Shown: one piece after another, positions 34,043 to 42,135 of the stretch
Numbering within the stretch: the first letter of the stretch is position 1
Layout: every line of letters begins with the position of its first letter
From: Desulfuromonadales bacterium
GTDB lineage: Bacteria; Desulfobacterota; Desulfuromonadia; Geobacterales; Pseudopelobacteraceae
Direction of reading: 5' to 3'
DNA: 61,365 nucleotides
Assembly (NCBI GenBank): GCA_013377095.1
Contig: JACAAY010000018.1
Coordinates: 1 to 61,365, forward strand
Translations under genes and position numbers: made by a program
The notes under the pieces: generated by a model
What the model was told of the DNA's origin: nothing
Databases searched by the model: none
What the model saw: only the letters and a program-made list of their open reading frames with translations

Positions 34043-35518
34043 TTACTCCAGCCCTTCTTCGGCAATTTCGATAGCACGGCGGGCTGCCATGGCCTTGTTG
34101 ACCGTTTCCTGCCATTCCGCGGCCGGGTCGGAGTCGGCCACGACGCCACCACCCGCCTGGAGGTGTACTTTGCCATCCTTGATGACCAGGGTCCGGATGG
34201 TTATGGCCAGGTCCATGTTGCCGGAAAAGGAGAAGTAGCCGACCGCACCGCCGTATATTTCACGGCGCACCGGTTCCAGCTCGTCAATAATCTGCATGGC
34301 CCTGATTTTTGGCGCTCCCGAGAGCGTGCCGGCCGGGAGTGTTGCCCGCACCAGGTCGAAGGCGTCGCAGTCCGGTTTCAGCTCTCCCTGGACATTGGAT
34401 ACGATGTGCATGACATGGGAGTAACGTTCGATGACCATCAGTTCGGAGACCTTGACGCTGCCGGTTTCACAAACCCGCCCCAGATCGTTCCTGCCCAGAT
34501 CCACCAGCATGACGTGCTCGGCCCGTTCTTTGGGATCGGCCAGCAACTCTTCGGCCAGCCGTACGTCTTCCATGGGCGTGGCGCCCCGTGGCCGGGTGCC
34601 GGCGATGGGGCGCAATTCCACCCTGGTGCCTTCCTTGCGCACCATAACCTCCGGCGAGGCGCCGGCGATGACCGTGTTGTCCAATCGCAGAAAAAACATG
34701 TAGGGAGAGGGATTCAGGGTGCGCATGACGCGATAGACATCAAAGGGGTCGGCTGACAGTTCGCCGCTGAAACGCTGGGAGGGAACCACCTGGATGATGT
34801 CTCCAGCCCGGATGTATTCCTTGGCTTTTTCCACGGATGCTTCGTACTCTGCCCGTGAAATGTTGGAACTGAGTTTGGTCCGTTTTTCTGACGGGGGCAC
34901 GGCCATGTCAGGAAGCGGCATGCGCAGCCGCTTGACAATGCTGTCGATAGTGGCCATGGCTTCATCGTAGGCCTCTCGGGGAGACCTGCCTTCGGTTATG
35001 TGGGCATTTGAAACCACCTTGATCTTCTGGCTCATGGTGTCGAAAATCACGATGGTGTCGGTAATCAGCAGATACGAATCAAAGGCGTCGATAACGGCCG
35101 GTTTTGATGTGGGCAGGTGCTCGAAGTGGCGGACCATGTCATAGCCGAGGTAACCGACGGCACCGCCGAAAAAACGGGGCAGTCCTTCCACCTCAACCGG
35201 AGTGAAGCGGGCCATGATGTCGCGGATAGTTGCCAGCGGGTTGTCGCTGACCATTGCAGTCGTTCCACTGCTCTGAATGATTTCAACACAGCTGCCCTTG
35301 GAACGCACAATCATGGAAGGGGTGGAGCCAAGGAAGCTGTAACGTGCCCACTTTTCGCCACCTTCGATACTTTCCAGCAGAAAGGAAAAACGGCCGTCAT
35401 CCAGTTTTCGGAAGGCGCTGACCGGGGTATCCATATCCGCCATGATTTCCCGATACACCGGTATCAGGTTGCCCTTGTGGGAAAGTTCCAGGAATGTGGT
35501 AAAATCGGGGCAGGCCAT
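34043..35518 (-). CDS. trpE: Anthranilate synthase component I
   Basis: TrpE makes anthranilate from chorismate with ammonia delivered by TrpG, the first committed step of tryptophan synthesis. It is a 491-residue protein of the chorismate-binding family: FSFLLESIEGGEKWARYSFLG at the N-terminus, IQVVPSQRFSGE, MFFLRLDNTVIAGASPEVMVRKEGTRVELRPIAGTRPRG, MLVDLGRNDLGRVCETGSVKV and SGAPKIRAMQIIDELEP. The start at 35518 has GGAG upstream; an earlier ATG at 35581 is inside the promoter. No other trp gene is nearby. Feedback inhibition by tryptophan is general for the family. Confidence 0.95.
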   Translation of the reverse strand: MACPDFTTFLELSHKGNLIPVYREIMADMDTPVSAFRKLDDGRFSFLLESIEGGEKWARYSFLGSTPSMIVRSKGSCVEIIQSSGTTAMVSDNPLATIRDIMARFTPVEVEGLPRFFGGAVGYLGYDMVRHFEHLPTSKPAVIDAFDSYLLITDTIVIFDTMSQKIKVVSNAHITEGRSPREAYDEAMATIDSIVKRLRMPLPDMAVPPSEKRTKLSSNISRAEYEASVEKAKEYIRAGDIIQVVPSQRFSGELSADPFDVYRVMRTLNPSPYMFFLRLDNTVIAGASPEVMVRKEGTRVELRPIAGTRPRGATPMEDVRLAEELLADPKERAEHVMLVDLGRNDLGRVCETGSVKVSELMVIERYSHVMHIVSNVQGELKPDCDAFDLVRATLPAGTLSGAPKIRAMQIIDELEPVRREIYGGAVGYFSFSGNMDLAITIRTLVIKDGKVHLQAGGGVVADSDPAAEWQETVNKAMAARRAIEIAEEGLE

Positions 35519-35552
35519 ACTGACTCCAAAGGTTTGAAATTGCAAAGGGTTA

Positions 35553-35581
35553 AAGCTAGCATAGCCGTGAAGCCGTGTCAA
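35553..35581 (-). promoter_or_regulatory. Sigma-70-type promoter of trpE
   Basis: On the minus strand, TTGACA (35576-35581) and TAGCTT (35553-35558) are 17 bp apart, about 35 bp upstream of the trpE start. No leader peptide or trp-type attenuator was seen between promoter and gene. Confidence 0.5.
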
Positions 35582-35628
35582 GATTGTCAGGGTCAGGGGT
35601 GGAAAGCGCTTTCATGTGAATTTGATTA

Positions 35629-35663
35629 TTTACTAAACTGTGGCATATGGGTATAGTTTAGTA
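35629..35663 (+). promoter_or_regulatory. cheV promoter with overlapping palindrome
   Basis: TTTACT (35629-35634) and TATAGT (35652-35657) are 17 bp apart. A perfect 9-bp inverted repeat TACTAAACT (35631-35639) / AGTTTAGTA (35655-35663) with a 15-bp spacer covers both promoter hexamers and could bind a regulator. Confidence 0.5.
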
Positions 35664-35684
35664 CTGATTCCAGGGGGGATGACC

Positions 35685-36638
35685 ATGAAAAATGAAGTGA
35701 GCAATAAGATTCTGTTGGAGAGCGATACCAATGAGCTTGAAATCGTTGAATTCAGAATCGATGAAATGGACTGGCATGGCAATGTGATCCCCTGCCATTA
35801 CGGGGTCAATGTCGCCAAGGTGCGCGAAATCATCCGCCTGCCCCAGATGTCAAAGGTGGTCAACGCCAAGCCGGGCATCGAGGGGATGATAAAGCTGCGC
35901 GACAAGGTTATCACGATCATCAACCTGGCCCAGGTTCTTAATAAGGATACCGGTGATCTGCAGGCGGACCGGGTTGTGGTGCTTGAATTCAACAACCTGA
36001 TGGTCGGCATACTGGTGCACTCGGTTTCACGTATCTACCGGATTTCCTGGAGAAACGTGGAGCCGCCGTCACGGTCGGTGCATAGCGAGCAGGTAACCGG
36101 TCTGGTAAAGATGGAAGACCGCATCATCCTGCTGCTGGATTTCGAGAAGATCGTGGCTGAACTCTGCTCCCAGAGTGCTCTCAAGCCGATCAATGACGCT
36201 GAACTGCTTGAGCGTGAGCCGAATGCCAACCGCTCCGAGAGAACCATACTGGTGGCCGATGACTCACAATTCATCCGCCACACCATGTGCAGCACACTGC
36301 GTGGCGCCGGCTATATTGTTGAGGAGGCCGAGAACGGTGCAGTGGCCTGGGAGATGATTCAGAACAAGATTGACATCAGCGTCCAGGAGGGCTCGGATGT
36401 CAGAAAAAACCTGAGCCTGGTGATCACCGACGTGGAGATGCCGCAGATGGATGGTCTGCATCTCACCTCTTTGATCCGCAAGCACGAAACCCTCAAGGGG
36501 CTTCCAGTGGTGATCTTTTCCTCATTGGCATCGGATGACAACAAACGGAAATGGATCGGACTGGGTGCCAACCACATCCTGACAAAACCCGATCTTCCCA
36601 ACCTGGTGAAGGTGGCCGACGATCTGGCCGAAGTCTAG
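35685..36638 (+). CDS. cheV: Chemotaxis coupling/receiver protein CheV
   Basis: An N-terminal CheW-like domain (about residues 15-165, with HYGVNVAKVREIIRLPQMSKVVNAKPGIEGMIKLRDKVITIINL and GLVKMEDRIILLLDFEKI) is fused to a C-terminal receiver domain. The receiver has the acidic pocket ADDSQ, the phospho-acceptor Asp in LVITDVEMPQMDG, and the conserved Thr/Ser and Lys in FSSLAS and TKPD. CheV links chemoreceptors to CheA and can be phosphorylated for adaptation. ATG 35685 has GGGGGG 7 bp upstream. No other che gene is in the window. Confidence 0.93.
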   Translation: MKNEVSNKILLESDTNELEIVEFRIDEMDWHGNVIPCHYGVNVAKVREIIRLPQMSKVVNAKPGIEGMIKLRDKVITIINLAQVLNKDTGDLQADRVVVLEFNNLMVGILVHSVSRIYRISWRNVEPPSRSVHSEQVTGLVKMEDRIILLLDFEKIVAELCSQSALKPINDAELLEREPNANRSERTILVADDSQFIRHTMCSTLRGAGYIVEEAENGAVAWEMIQNKIDISVQEGSDVRKNLSLVITDVEMPQMDGLHLTSLIRKHETLKGLPVVIFSSLASDDNKRKWIGLGANHILTKPDLPNLVKVADDLAEV

Positions 36639-36646
36639 ATTTTATC

Positions 36647-36676
36647 TTGACAGCCATTAAAGGACTGTGATTTAGT
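36647..36676 (+). promoter_or_regulatory. Promoter of the aroF leader transcript
   Basis: TTGACA (36647-36652) is followed after 18 bp by TTTAGT (36671-36676). The expected transcription start (about 36683) is almost at the leader ATG (36685), so the leader peptide might be translated from a nearly leaderless RNA; no Shine-Dalgarno is visible. Confidence 0.5.
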
Positions 36677-36684
36677 ACGTACCT

Positions 36685-36768
36685 ATGAATTCTAACCGCC
36701 TCTTTACGACTTATTCCTTTTACTTTTGGTATGGCTTTTTTAAGCCGTCTGCCCGGGTAGGGGTGTAA
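36685..36768 (+). CDS. Aromatic leader peptide of the DAHP synthase gene
   Basis: A 27-codon open frame that I read directly from the bases. It contains six Phe, three Tyr... in total nine aromatic residues counting one Trp, with five in a row (FYFWY, residues 12-16) and FF at 18-19. Its last codons overlap the 5' arm of the antiterminator stem. A cluster of Phe, Tyr and Trp codons before an aromatic-pathway gene is the signature of ribosome-mediated attenuation, as in pheA, pheST and trp leaders. Low charged tRNA would stall the ribosome at 36718-36741, which leaves the antiterminator arm free. Its start lacks a visible ribosome site. Confidence 0.8.
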   Translation: MNSNRLFTTYSFYFWYGFFKPSARVGV

Positions 36769-36835
36769 GCTCAAGCGAAGCGACTACATCACACACCACA
36801 AAGCCGGGGCAGACGGAAGTCTCCCCGGTTTTTTT
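36745..36835 (+). promoter_or_regulatory. Transcription attenuator of aroF
   Basis: Antiterminator: CCGTCTGCCC (36745-36754) pairs perfectly with GGGCAGACGG (36807-36816). Terminator: the stem AAGCCGGGG (36801-36809) / CCCCGGTTT (36823-36831), extended by AGAC-GGAA-GTCT inside, is followed by a T-run to 36835. The two structures share 36807-36816 and cannot form together. A ribosome that reaches the leader stop at 36766 covers the first arm and lets the terminator form. Confidence 0.8.
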
Positions 36836-36913
36836 ATTCCGCACCAGATGCGGAGTCACGAGCCGGGGGAAACCTTCCGGCTCTTCCTGTTTCTGTGGGA
36901 AAAGGGAGCAGAA

Positions 36914-37933
36914 ATGATCATCGTCATGAAGGCAGGAGCGGCAAAAAAGGATCGGGATGAGGTGCTGAAACGTATCAGGGAACTGGGGTACAAACCGCAC
37001 GTTATCCATGGCTCAACACGGGATGTCATCGGCGCAATCGGCGATGAACGCGGCAAAGCCGTGCTGCAGAAGGTGGAATCCATGCATGGTGTGGAAAATG
37101 TCGTACCGATCCTGCAACCTTACAAACTGGCCTCCAAAGAGGTCAAGAAAGAGTCCAGTGTGGTGCGGATAAACGAAGAGCTCGTCATCGGTGGTGACCG
37201 GTTGATCGTTATGGCAGGGCCCTGTTCGGTGGAGAGCGAGCAACAGATCATCGAATCGGCCGAGGCGGTCAAAAAAGCCGGCGCGCAGATGCTGCGGGGC
37301 GGGGCCTTCAAGCCGCGTACCTCCCCCTATTCCTTCCAGGGTATGGAAGAGGAGGGGCTCAAGCTGCTGGCCAAGGCGCGCGAGGTGACCGGACTGCCGT
37401 TTGTAACCGAGGTGATCAACCCGGAAACGGCGGAGCTGGTGGCCGAGTATTCCGATATGCTGCAGATCGGCGCACGCAACTCACAGAACTTCGCCCTGCT
37501 GAAAAAGGTTGGTCAGCTGAAGCGACCAGTGCTGCTCAAACGGGGCATGTCCATGACGATCCAGGAATTCCTGATGAGCGCGGAGTACATCATGAGCGAG
37601 GGTAACCAGTCCGTGATCCTCTGTGAGCGGGGTATCCGCACCTTTGAAACTGCCACCCGCAACACACTTGATCTGTCGGCCATACCGGTTCTCAAGGAAA
37701 AAACCCACCTGCCGATTGTTATCGATCCTTCCCATGGGACCGGCAATCATCACTACGTGGCGGCCATGTGCTATGCTGCCGTGGCAGCCGGCGCCGATGG
37801 ATTGATGGTGGAAGTCCATCCTGACCCGGAAAATGCTTCCAGCGACGGACCACAGTCACTCAAGCCGGCCAAATTTGCCATCATGATGGAAAAACTGAAG
37901 CTGTTTGCCGAGGTGGCGGGGAAGCACTTATAG
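36914..37933 (+). CDS. aroF: 3-deoxy-7-phosphoheptulonate (DAHP) synthase
   Basis: This enzyme condenses phosphoenolpyruvate and erythrose-4-P, the first step to chorismate and all aromatic amino acids. It is a type I-beta enzyme of 339 residues with an N-terminal ~70-residue ferredoxin-like regulatory domain ([21 protein letters not shown]). The catalytic barrel follows: [56 protein letters not shown] and [18 protein letters not shown] precedes ATG 36914. Expression is probably set by the upstream leader peptide and attenuator, in addition to feedback inhibition through the N-terminal domain. Confidence 0.95.
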   Translation: MIIVMKAGAAKKDRDEVLKRIRELGYKPHVIHGSTRDVIGAIGDERGKAVLQKVESMHGVENVVPILQPYKLASKEVKKESSVVRINEELVIGGDRLIVMAGPCSVESEQQIIESAEAVKKAGAQMLRGGAFKPRTSPYSFQGMEEEGLKLLAKAREVTGLPFVTEVINPETAELVAEYSDMLQIGARNSQNFALLKKVGQLKRPVLLKRGMSMTIQEFLMSAEYIMSEGNQSVILCERGIRTFETATRNTLDLSAIPVLKEKTHLPIVIDPSHGTGNHHYVAAMCYAAVAAGADGLMVEVHPDPENASSDGPQSLKPAKFAIMMEKLKLFAEVAGKHL

Positions 37934-38006
37934 CTTTAGCCGTTTGAGCTGTTGTTGCCAGGATGATGTGTTATTCTTGGATATGAGTGAGCCGTCCGAT
38001 CATTGG

Positions 38007-38049
38007 GCCGCCCGGATCGGCGACACACTGAGGGCGGCTTTTCCTTTTT
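38007..38049 (+). terminator. Terminator after aroF
   Basis: A perfect 7-bp GC stem (GCCGCCC / GGGCGGC) with an 18-nt loop is followed by TTTTCCTTTTT. It lies before the ADP-ribosylglycohydrolase gene. Confidence 0.6.
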
Positions 38050-38065
38050 GAGAGGAGAAATATTT

Positions 38066-38827
38066 GTGTTGGGAGCCATTGCAGGCGATATTATCGGTTC
38101 GGTCTATGAATTCAGACCAATCAAGACTGAGCAGTTTCCGCTGTTCGACGAAGAGTGCAGTTTTACCGACGATACGGTCATGACCGTGGCCGTGGCACGG
38201 GCCATCCTGGAGGATGGCGATTATGGCGCAGCTATGCACAGCCTGGGGCGGCGTTATCCGCGGGCAGGCTATGGCGGGAATTTCATCCGCTGGTTGCTGT
38301 CTGACAACCCAACACCCTATCAGAGCTGGGGAAATGGCTCAGCCATGCGCGTCTCTCCCATTGGCCTGGCTTTTGACAGCGAAGAGCGGGTGCTGACGGA
38401 AGCCTGGCGGAGCGCGGTGGTGACACACGACCATCCCGAGGGAATCAAGGGCGCCCAGGCGACCGCCCTGGCGGTGTTCCTGGCCCGTAACGGGGCGGGG
38501 AAAGCGGTTATCCGCCGGGAGATGGAGCTTCGGTTCGGGTATGTTCTGAACCGTACTCTGGCCGAAATCCGGCCAGGGTACCACTTTGATGTCTCCTGCC
38601 AGGGGACCGTGCCGGAGGCCCTGACCGCATTTCTGGAATCGATAGACTACGAGGACGCCGTCAGAAAGGCGGTTTCCCTGGGAGGTGACAGCGATACGCT
38701 AGCCTGTATCACCGGAGGTATCGCCGCTGCTCACTACCGAACAATTCCCGAGCATATTGTCGGCAAAGTCAGATCCCTTCTGCCTGAGGAGTTTCTGGCG
38801 GTTATCGACCGGTTTCAGGAAAGGTGA
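38066..38827 (+). CDS. ADP-ribosylglycohydrolase family protein
   Basis: This 253-residue DraG-type hydrolase removes ADP-ribose from proteins or related acceptors. The binuclear metal site motifs are present: GAIAGDIIGSVYEF at the N-terminus, FTDDTVMTVAVARAIL (the DDT acidic cluster), WGNGSAMRVSPIGL and the C-terminal VSLGGDSDTLACITGGIAAA. The GTG start at 38066 follows GAGGAG by 8 bp; the open frame extends upstream into the aroF terminator and is not coding there. It is a single gene; its substrate is unknown. Confidence 0.9.
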   Translation: MLGAIAGDIIGSVYEFRPIKTEQFPLFDEECSFTDDTVMTVAVARAILEDGDYGAAMHSLGRRYPRAGYGGNFIRWLLSDNPTPYQSWGNGSAMRVSPIGLAFDSEERVLTEAWRSAVVTHDHPEGIKGAQATALAVFLARNGAGKAVIRREMELRFGYVLNRTLAEIRPGYHFDVSCQGTVPEALTAFLESIDYEDAVRKAVSLGGDSDTLACITGGIAAAHYRTIPEHIVGKVRSLLPEEFLAVIDRFQER

Positions 38828-39004
38828 GCGTGACCGGTGCCATGCTGTCGCCCAGTGGGTCGTCGCTGGTTGATTAGAATTATGGAATTTTGCCTGCGGG
38901 TCGGTATACTCTTGCCAGGAGTCTCTGACGCTCTTTCGTCAAAACCGTTCAACCCACATCAGTTGGAAATGACCGGTTCAACTCTATTTAAGGGAGGATT
39001 TTCA

Positions 39005-39457
39005 ATGCGTCTGATACGTATGCGTACACTCTGTCTGCTGTTGATGCTCCTGCTGCCCGCGGTTCACACCAGAGCCGAGACCGCTTCCACGCAGCTTGAA
39101 CAGGCCATGTCCGAAACCCTCGATCAGTGGCGCGAGGGACGCTATGAGCAGCTGTTCGACCGGCTTGCCCATCGCGGCCGAACCTCCCGGGAAGCTTTCA
39201 TCAAAAAGATGCACGAGTCAACCACCCGGCCGGCCTGCTGTTTTCAGAAAATGGAACATTTCAAGGTGTTGAATGAAAAACGCACCCAGGCGACGGTCTA
39301 TGTTACGATCGGTCTGGAAGGGGCGCCCAATGTACCGCAGAGCTGCACGCGGGAATTCAAGCTGACCCAAGAGGAGGGTGTCTGGAAGATGCAGTTGAAC
39401 GATATCTACTCCCTGGCCGGTGCGACCGGAAAAAAGAAGAGAACACATCATCGCTGA
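39005..39457 (+). CDS. Small secreted protein of unknown function
   Basis: The product of 150 residues has a signal peptide (MRLIRMRTLCLLLMLLLPAVHTRAE). A helical segment (STQLEQAMSETLDQWREGRYEQLFDRLAHRG) and a beta-rich part (TQATVYVTIGLEG, then CTREFKLTQEEGVWKMQL) follow, a layout seen in DUF4878/NTF2-like exported proteins. ATG 39005 is preceded by AGGGAGG. It lies 38 bp upstream of gcvT and could be co-transcribed, but no link to glycine metabolism is evident. Confidence 0.65.
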   Translation: MRLIRMRTLCLLLMLLLPAVHTRAETASTQLEQAMSETLDQWREGRYEQLFDRLAHRGRTSREAFIKKMHESTTRPACCFQKMEHFKVLNEKRTQATVYVTIGLEGAPNVPQSCTREFKLTQEEGVWKMQLNDIYSLAGATGKKKRTHHR

Positions 39458-39495
39458 TATCTGTTTTTACAAACTGATTCCCGGGGGATACCAGC

Positions 39496-40587
39496 ATGGA
39501 TGAAATACTGCGAATAACGCCGTTGAACTCAAGACACAGGAGTCTCAACGCCCAGATGGCGCCTTTCGGCGGCTGGGACATGCCGATTCAGTATGGGGGG
39601 ATTATTGCCGAGCATGGCTGGTGCCGTGAAAAGGCGGCGCTGTTCGATATCTGCCATATGGGCGAATTCCTGTTTGAGGGGGATTTCGAGGAACAGGGGC
39701 TGGAGGATCTGTTTACCTTTTCCGTGAAAACCATCCCGCTTGGTCGCTCCCGCTATGGCTTCCTGCTCAACGATCAGGGCGGTGTCATCGACGATCTGAT
39801 CGTCTTCCGTCTGGGCGAAAACAGGGCCATGGTTGTGGTTAACGCCGCCACCATTGCCACTGATTTCAGCGTTATCACAAATCGCCTGCGGGGCGGTTCG
39901 TTTACTGACATCACCGATGACACCGGTAAGGTTGACCTGCAGGGACCGCTTGCACGCCGGATCATGATGGATCTTTTCGGCGAGCAGATTGAACGGATCC
40001 CCTATTTTACCTTTGTCACCCTGCAGCTGCTCGGCTGCGAAGCGCTTGTCAGCCGCACCGGGTATACCGGTGAACTGGGTTACGAGATCTTCCTCCCGGC
40101 CGGAAAGGTCGGTGAATTGTGGGATCTGTTGCTGGGGGACGAGCGGGTACGACCTGCCGGTCTGGGGGCGCGGGACCTGCTGCGTCTTGAAATGGGCTAT
40201 TCCCTCTACGGTCATGACATCGACGAGACCATCTCACCCCTGGAGGCGGGGCTGGAGCCGTTTGTCAAGTTCGGCAAGGAATTCGTCGGCAAACAGGCGT
40301 TGCTGCAGCAGAAAGAGCAGGGTCTTACGCGTATGAAGGTGGCTTTCCAGGTTGACGGGCGCCGCTCGCCCCGTCAGCACTATGATATCCTGAGCAATGG
40401 GGAGCAGGTCGGCGTCGTGACCAGTGGTGCCTTTTCGCCCACACTTGGTCGCGGCATCGGTATCGGTCTGGTCAGGTCGCAGGCGGCCGGGATCGGTACC
40501 CGGCTCTCCATCTGCCACGAACGGGTCAGCATGGCAGCGACGGTCTGTGAGCTGCCTTTTTATTCGGACGGGTCGTTGAGGTCATGA
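39496..40587 (+). CDS. gcvT: Glycine cleavage T protein (aminomethyltransferase)
   Basis: GcvT transfers the aminomethyl carbon from lipoylated GcvH to tetrahydrofolate, releasing ammonia. The 363-residue protein has the family pattern: FGGWDMPIQYGGIIAEHGWCREKAALFDICHMGEF, SRYGFLLNDQGGVIDDLIVFRL, the RTGYTGELGYEIFLP motif, GLGARDLLRLEMGYSLYGHDIDE and GVVTSGAFSPTLGRGIGIGLV. In related genomes gcvT usually adjoins gcvH; here 6.6 kb of accessory genes separate them. A GGGGGA site lies upstream of the ATG. Confidence 0.95.
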   Translation: MDEILRITPLNSRHRSLNAQMAPFGGWDMPIQYGGIIAEHGWCREKAALFDICHMGEFLFEGDFEEQGLEDLFTFSVKTIPLGRSRYGFLLNDQGGVIDDLIVFRLGENRAMVVVNAATIATDFSVITNRLRGGSFTDITDDTGKVDLQGPLARRIMMDLFGEQIERIPYFTFVTLQLLGCEALVSRTGYTGELGYEIFLPAGKVGELWDLLLGDERVRPAGLGARDLLRLEMGYSLYGHDIDETISPLEAGLEPFVKFGKEFVGKQALLQQKEQGLTRMKVAFQVDGRRSPRQHYDILSNGEQVGVVTSGAFSPTLGRGIGIGLVRSQAAGIGTRLSICHERVSMAATVCELPFYSDGSLRS

Positions 40588-40623
40588 AATGCTCCCTGAT
40601 GCGGGGAAATCAGCTGATTGTGT

Positions 40624-40651
40624 TTGACAAAGGAGTGTGACGATGTAATAT
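40624..40651 (+). promoter_or_regulatory. Strong sigma-70 promoter at the island border
   Basis: A consensus TTGACA (40624-40629) and TAATAT (40646-40651) are 16 bp apart, 37 bp after gcvT. It should start a transcript near 40658 that runs into a small open frame and a terminator and, if read through, into the caspase-TIR gene. Confidence 0.6.
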
Positions 40652-40695
40652 GAATTGTATGAATGTATTAATTATTGTCACTCAAGGAGTGGCTA

Positions 40696-40794
40696 ATGGT
40701 TTTACATGTCTACAGACTATCGAAAGGCTGCTTGCATCAGTATGTTACTGATCGGGCAGCCTTTTATTTTTGTTGTACCCGTAAACCATGTTGA
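40696..40794 (+). CDS. Putative 32-residue peptide spanning a terminator
   Basis: AAGGAG is followed 6 bp later by ATG and an open frame of 32 codons (MVLHVYRLSKGC start, Cys-rich end). A strong promoter lies at 40624 and the terminator at 40723-40771 is inside the frame. It may be a genuine small protein, the leader of the downstream caspase-TIR gene in which translation prevents hairpin formation, or just a chance frame in a small RNA. There is no homology to judge by. Confidence 0.35.
   Translation: MVLHVYRLSKGCLHQYVTDRAAFYFCCTRKPC
40723..40771 (+). terminator. Two-part hairpin terminator
   Basis: Perfect 9-bp outer arms AAAGGCTGC (40723-40731) / GCAGCCTTT (40756-40764) enclose an inner perfect stem ATCAGTA / TACTGAT. 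TATTTTTG follows. It closes the short transcript from the 40624 promoter. Confidence 0.75.
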
Positions 40795-40825
40795 CCGTTT
40801 CATGATGCCTTGAAAGGGACTAACG

Positions 40826-41956
40826 ATGGCCAGACGACACACAAAAGCCGAGACCCCGAAGACAGCTTCCCGGAGAATTGCATTGCTCGTTTGCAATGGG
40901 GACTTTCCAAAAAATCCGGGTTATCAACTGCCTGGCCCTGCCAAGGATGCGGAGCATCTCGCCCGCACCCTTTCCGATCAGGATGACTGCGGATTTGAAG
41001 TGCGCAGCCTGGTCGATGGCGGATTATTGGACGTGCGGCGGGAAGTTGCCAGAGTGTGCGCCGATGCCGGCCCAAAAGACACCTTGCTGCTCTATTGTTC
41101 GGGGAGAGGTTTTAGGGATGAAAATGGCAACTTCCATTTTCTGGTCTGTGATTCGGAAAACGATTTTCTTGCAGCAACCGCATTGGACGCGGAATTCATC
41201 CTTTCCCAACTGCGACGCAGTGCCTGCCGAAAAATAGTCCTGCTGATCGATGGCTGCCATGCCGGTGCATTCTTCAACAATGACCGGGGAATTCCGGATG
41301 GCCTGTTTGCGATTACCGCTTGCGGGGCTGATGAGACCTGCGCCGACACCCCGGATGGTGGAGCGTTCACTCTGGCGCTGATAGCGGGTCTGCAAAACGC
41401 CAGGGCTGACCGTGACGGTGATGGCCGGGTTTCCATCGATGAATTGCACGAGTTTGTGAAAGGGCGGTTGAAAGCCGAGGGTTTTGAAGGCACACCCCAG
41501 AAATGGGTCTGGAACGTGCCCGACCCGATCTATGTGGCACATGTGCCCAAACATGTCTTTCTGAGCTATGCCCGCGAAGATGCGGCAGTAGCCGAAAAAC
41601 TCGAACAGGCACTCCTGGCCGAGGGGCTTGCGGTCTGGATCGACAAGGATGACATCCAGTCGGGAAGCTGGAAAGAACGCGTGACAGAGGGGCTCAATCG
41701 CGCGCGAGCAGTGGTATTGCTGCTGACTCCCAACGCTCTCGCCTCCGAAGCGGTCCGTAAGGAACTGGCATTTGCGGCGCGGAAGAAGGTGCCGATCATC
41801 CCGGTCCAACCCAGGATCCTGCAGGAGCAAGAAATACCGGACTGGTATACGCTGGACTACGATGAGTTGCATCGGCATTTCATAGGTTCGAAGAATTATC
41901 CCGAAGGTATTCGGAAGCTGGCAGAGGCAATCCGTGTTTTAGGGAGACAAAAATGA
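40826..41956 (+). CDS. Caspase-like (C14) domain fused to TIR domain
   Basis: Residues ~17-235 form a prokaryotic caspase-like domain: RIALLVCNGDFPKNPGYQLPGPAKDAEHLARTL, LLLYCSGRGF and LLIDGCHAGAF with the nucleophile Cys144. The catalytic His expected in SGHG is Arg94 (AGA, 41105-41107), so protease activity is doubtful. An EF-hand-like loop DRDGDGRVSIDE spans 195-206. Residues ~242-345 form a TIR domain (KHVFLSYAREDAAVAEKLEQALLAEGLAVWID) with the likely NADase Glu313. The start lies 19 bp after AAAGGGA. It is the first gene of an accessory cluster in the glycine cleavage locus. TIR domains in bacterial immunity make NAD-derived signals; coupling to a caspase-like unit suggests an abortive response. 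Confidence 0.88.
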   Translation: MARRHTKAETPKTASRRIALLVCNGDFPKNPGYQLPGPAKDAEHLARTLSDQDDCGFEVRSLVDGGLLDVRREVARVCADAGPKDTLLLYCSGRGFRDENGNFHFLVCDSENDFLAATALDAEFILSQLRRSACRKIVLLIDGCHAGAFFNNDRGIPDGLFAITACGADETCADTPDGGAFTLALIAGLQNARADRDGDGRVSIDELHEFVKGRLKAEGFEGTPQKWVWNVPDPIYVAHVPKHVFLSYAREDAAVAEKLEQALLAEGLAVWIDKDDIQSGSWKERVTEGLNRARAVVLLLTPNALASEAVRKELAFAARKKVPIIPVQPRILQEQEIPDWYTLDYDELHRHFIGSKNYPEGIRKLAEAIRVLGRQK

Positions 41957-42135
41957 ATTCAGGGCTGATGTGTGACGTTTTCAGGGGGATCGTGCAATTA
42001 AGGGGCCTGACCAGATCTTATTTTGATGCAAAAGGAGGTGGATGGAAATGATCTGATCAATCTGTTGTGCGCTGGACGGCAGTCAGGTGTTTCGGTAGCG
42101 TAACAGTGGTGTAAAAACGTCTGAAGGAGGGGCAA

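Noticed and set aside
35519..35640. Trp leader peptide before trpE
   Set aside because: No Trp-codon cluster or terminator hairpin is present between promoter and gene.
36639..36913. Cyclic di-GMP (GEMM) or other known riboswitch before aroF
   Set aside because: No GEMM core motifs; the aromatic-codon frame and the alternative stems explain the structure better.
39458..39495. Glycine riboswitch before gcvT or gcvH
   Set aside because: The gcvT spacer is too short, and no tandem glycine aptamer motif was seen before gcvH.
40826..41956. Type III CRISPR-associated caspase (Craspase-like) system
   Set aside because: No CRISPR array, gRAMP/Cas7-11 or other cas gene is present; the C-terminal domain is TIR.
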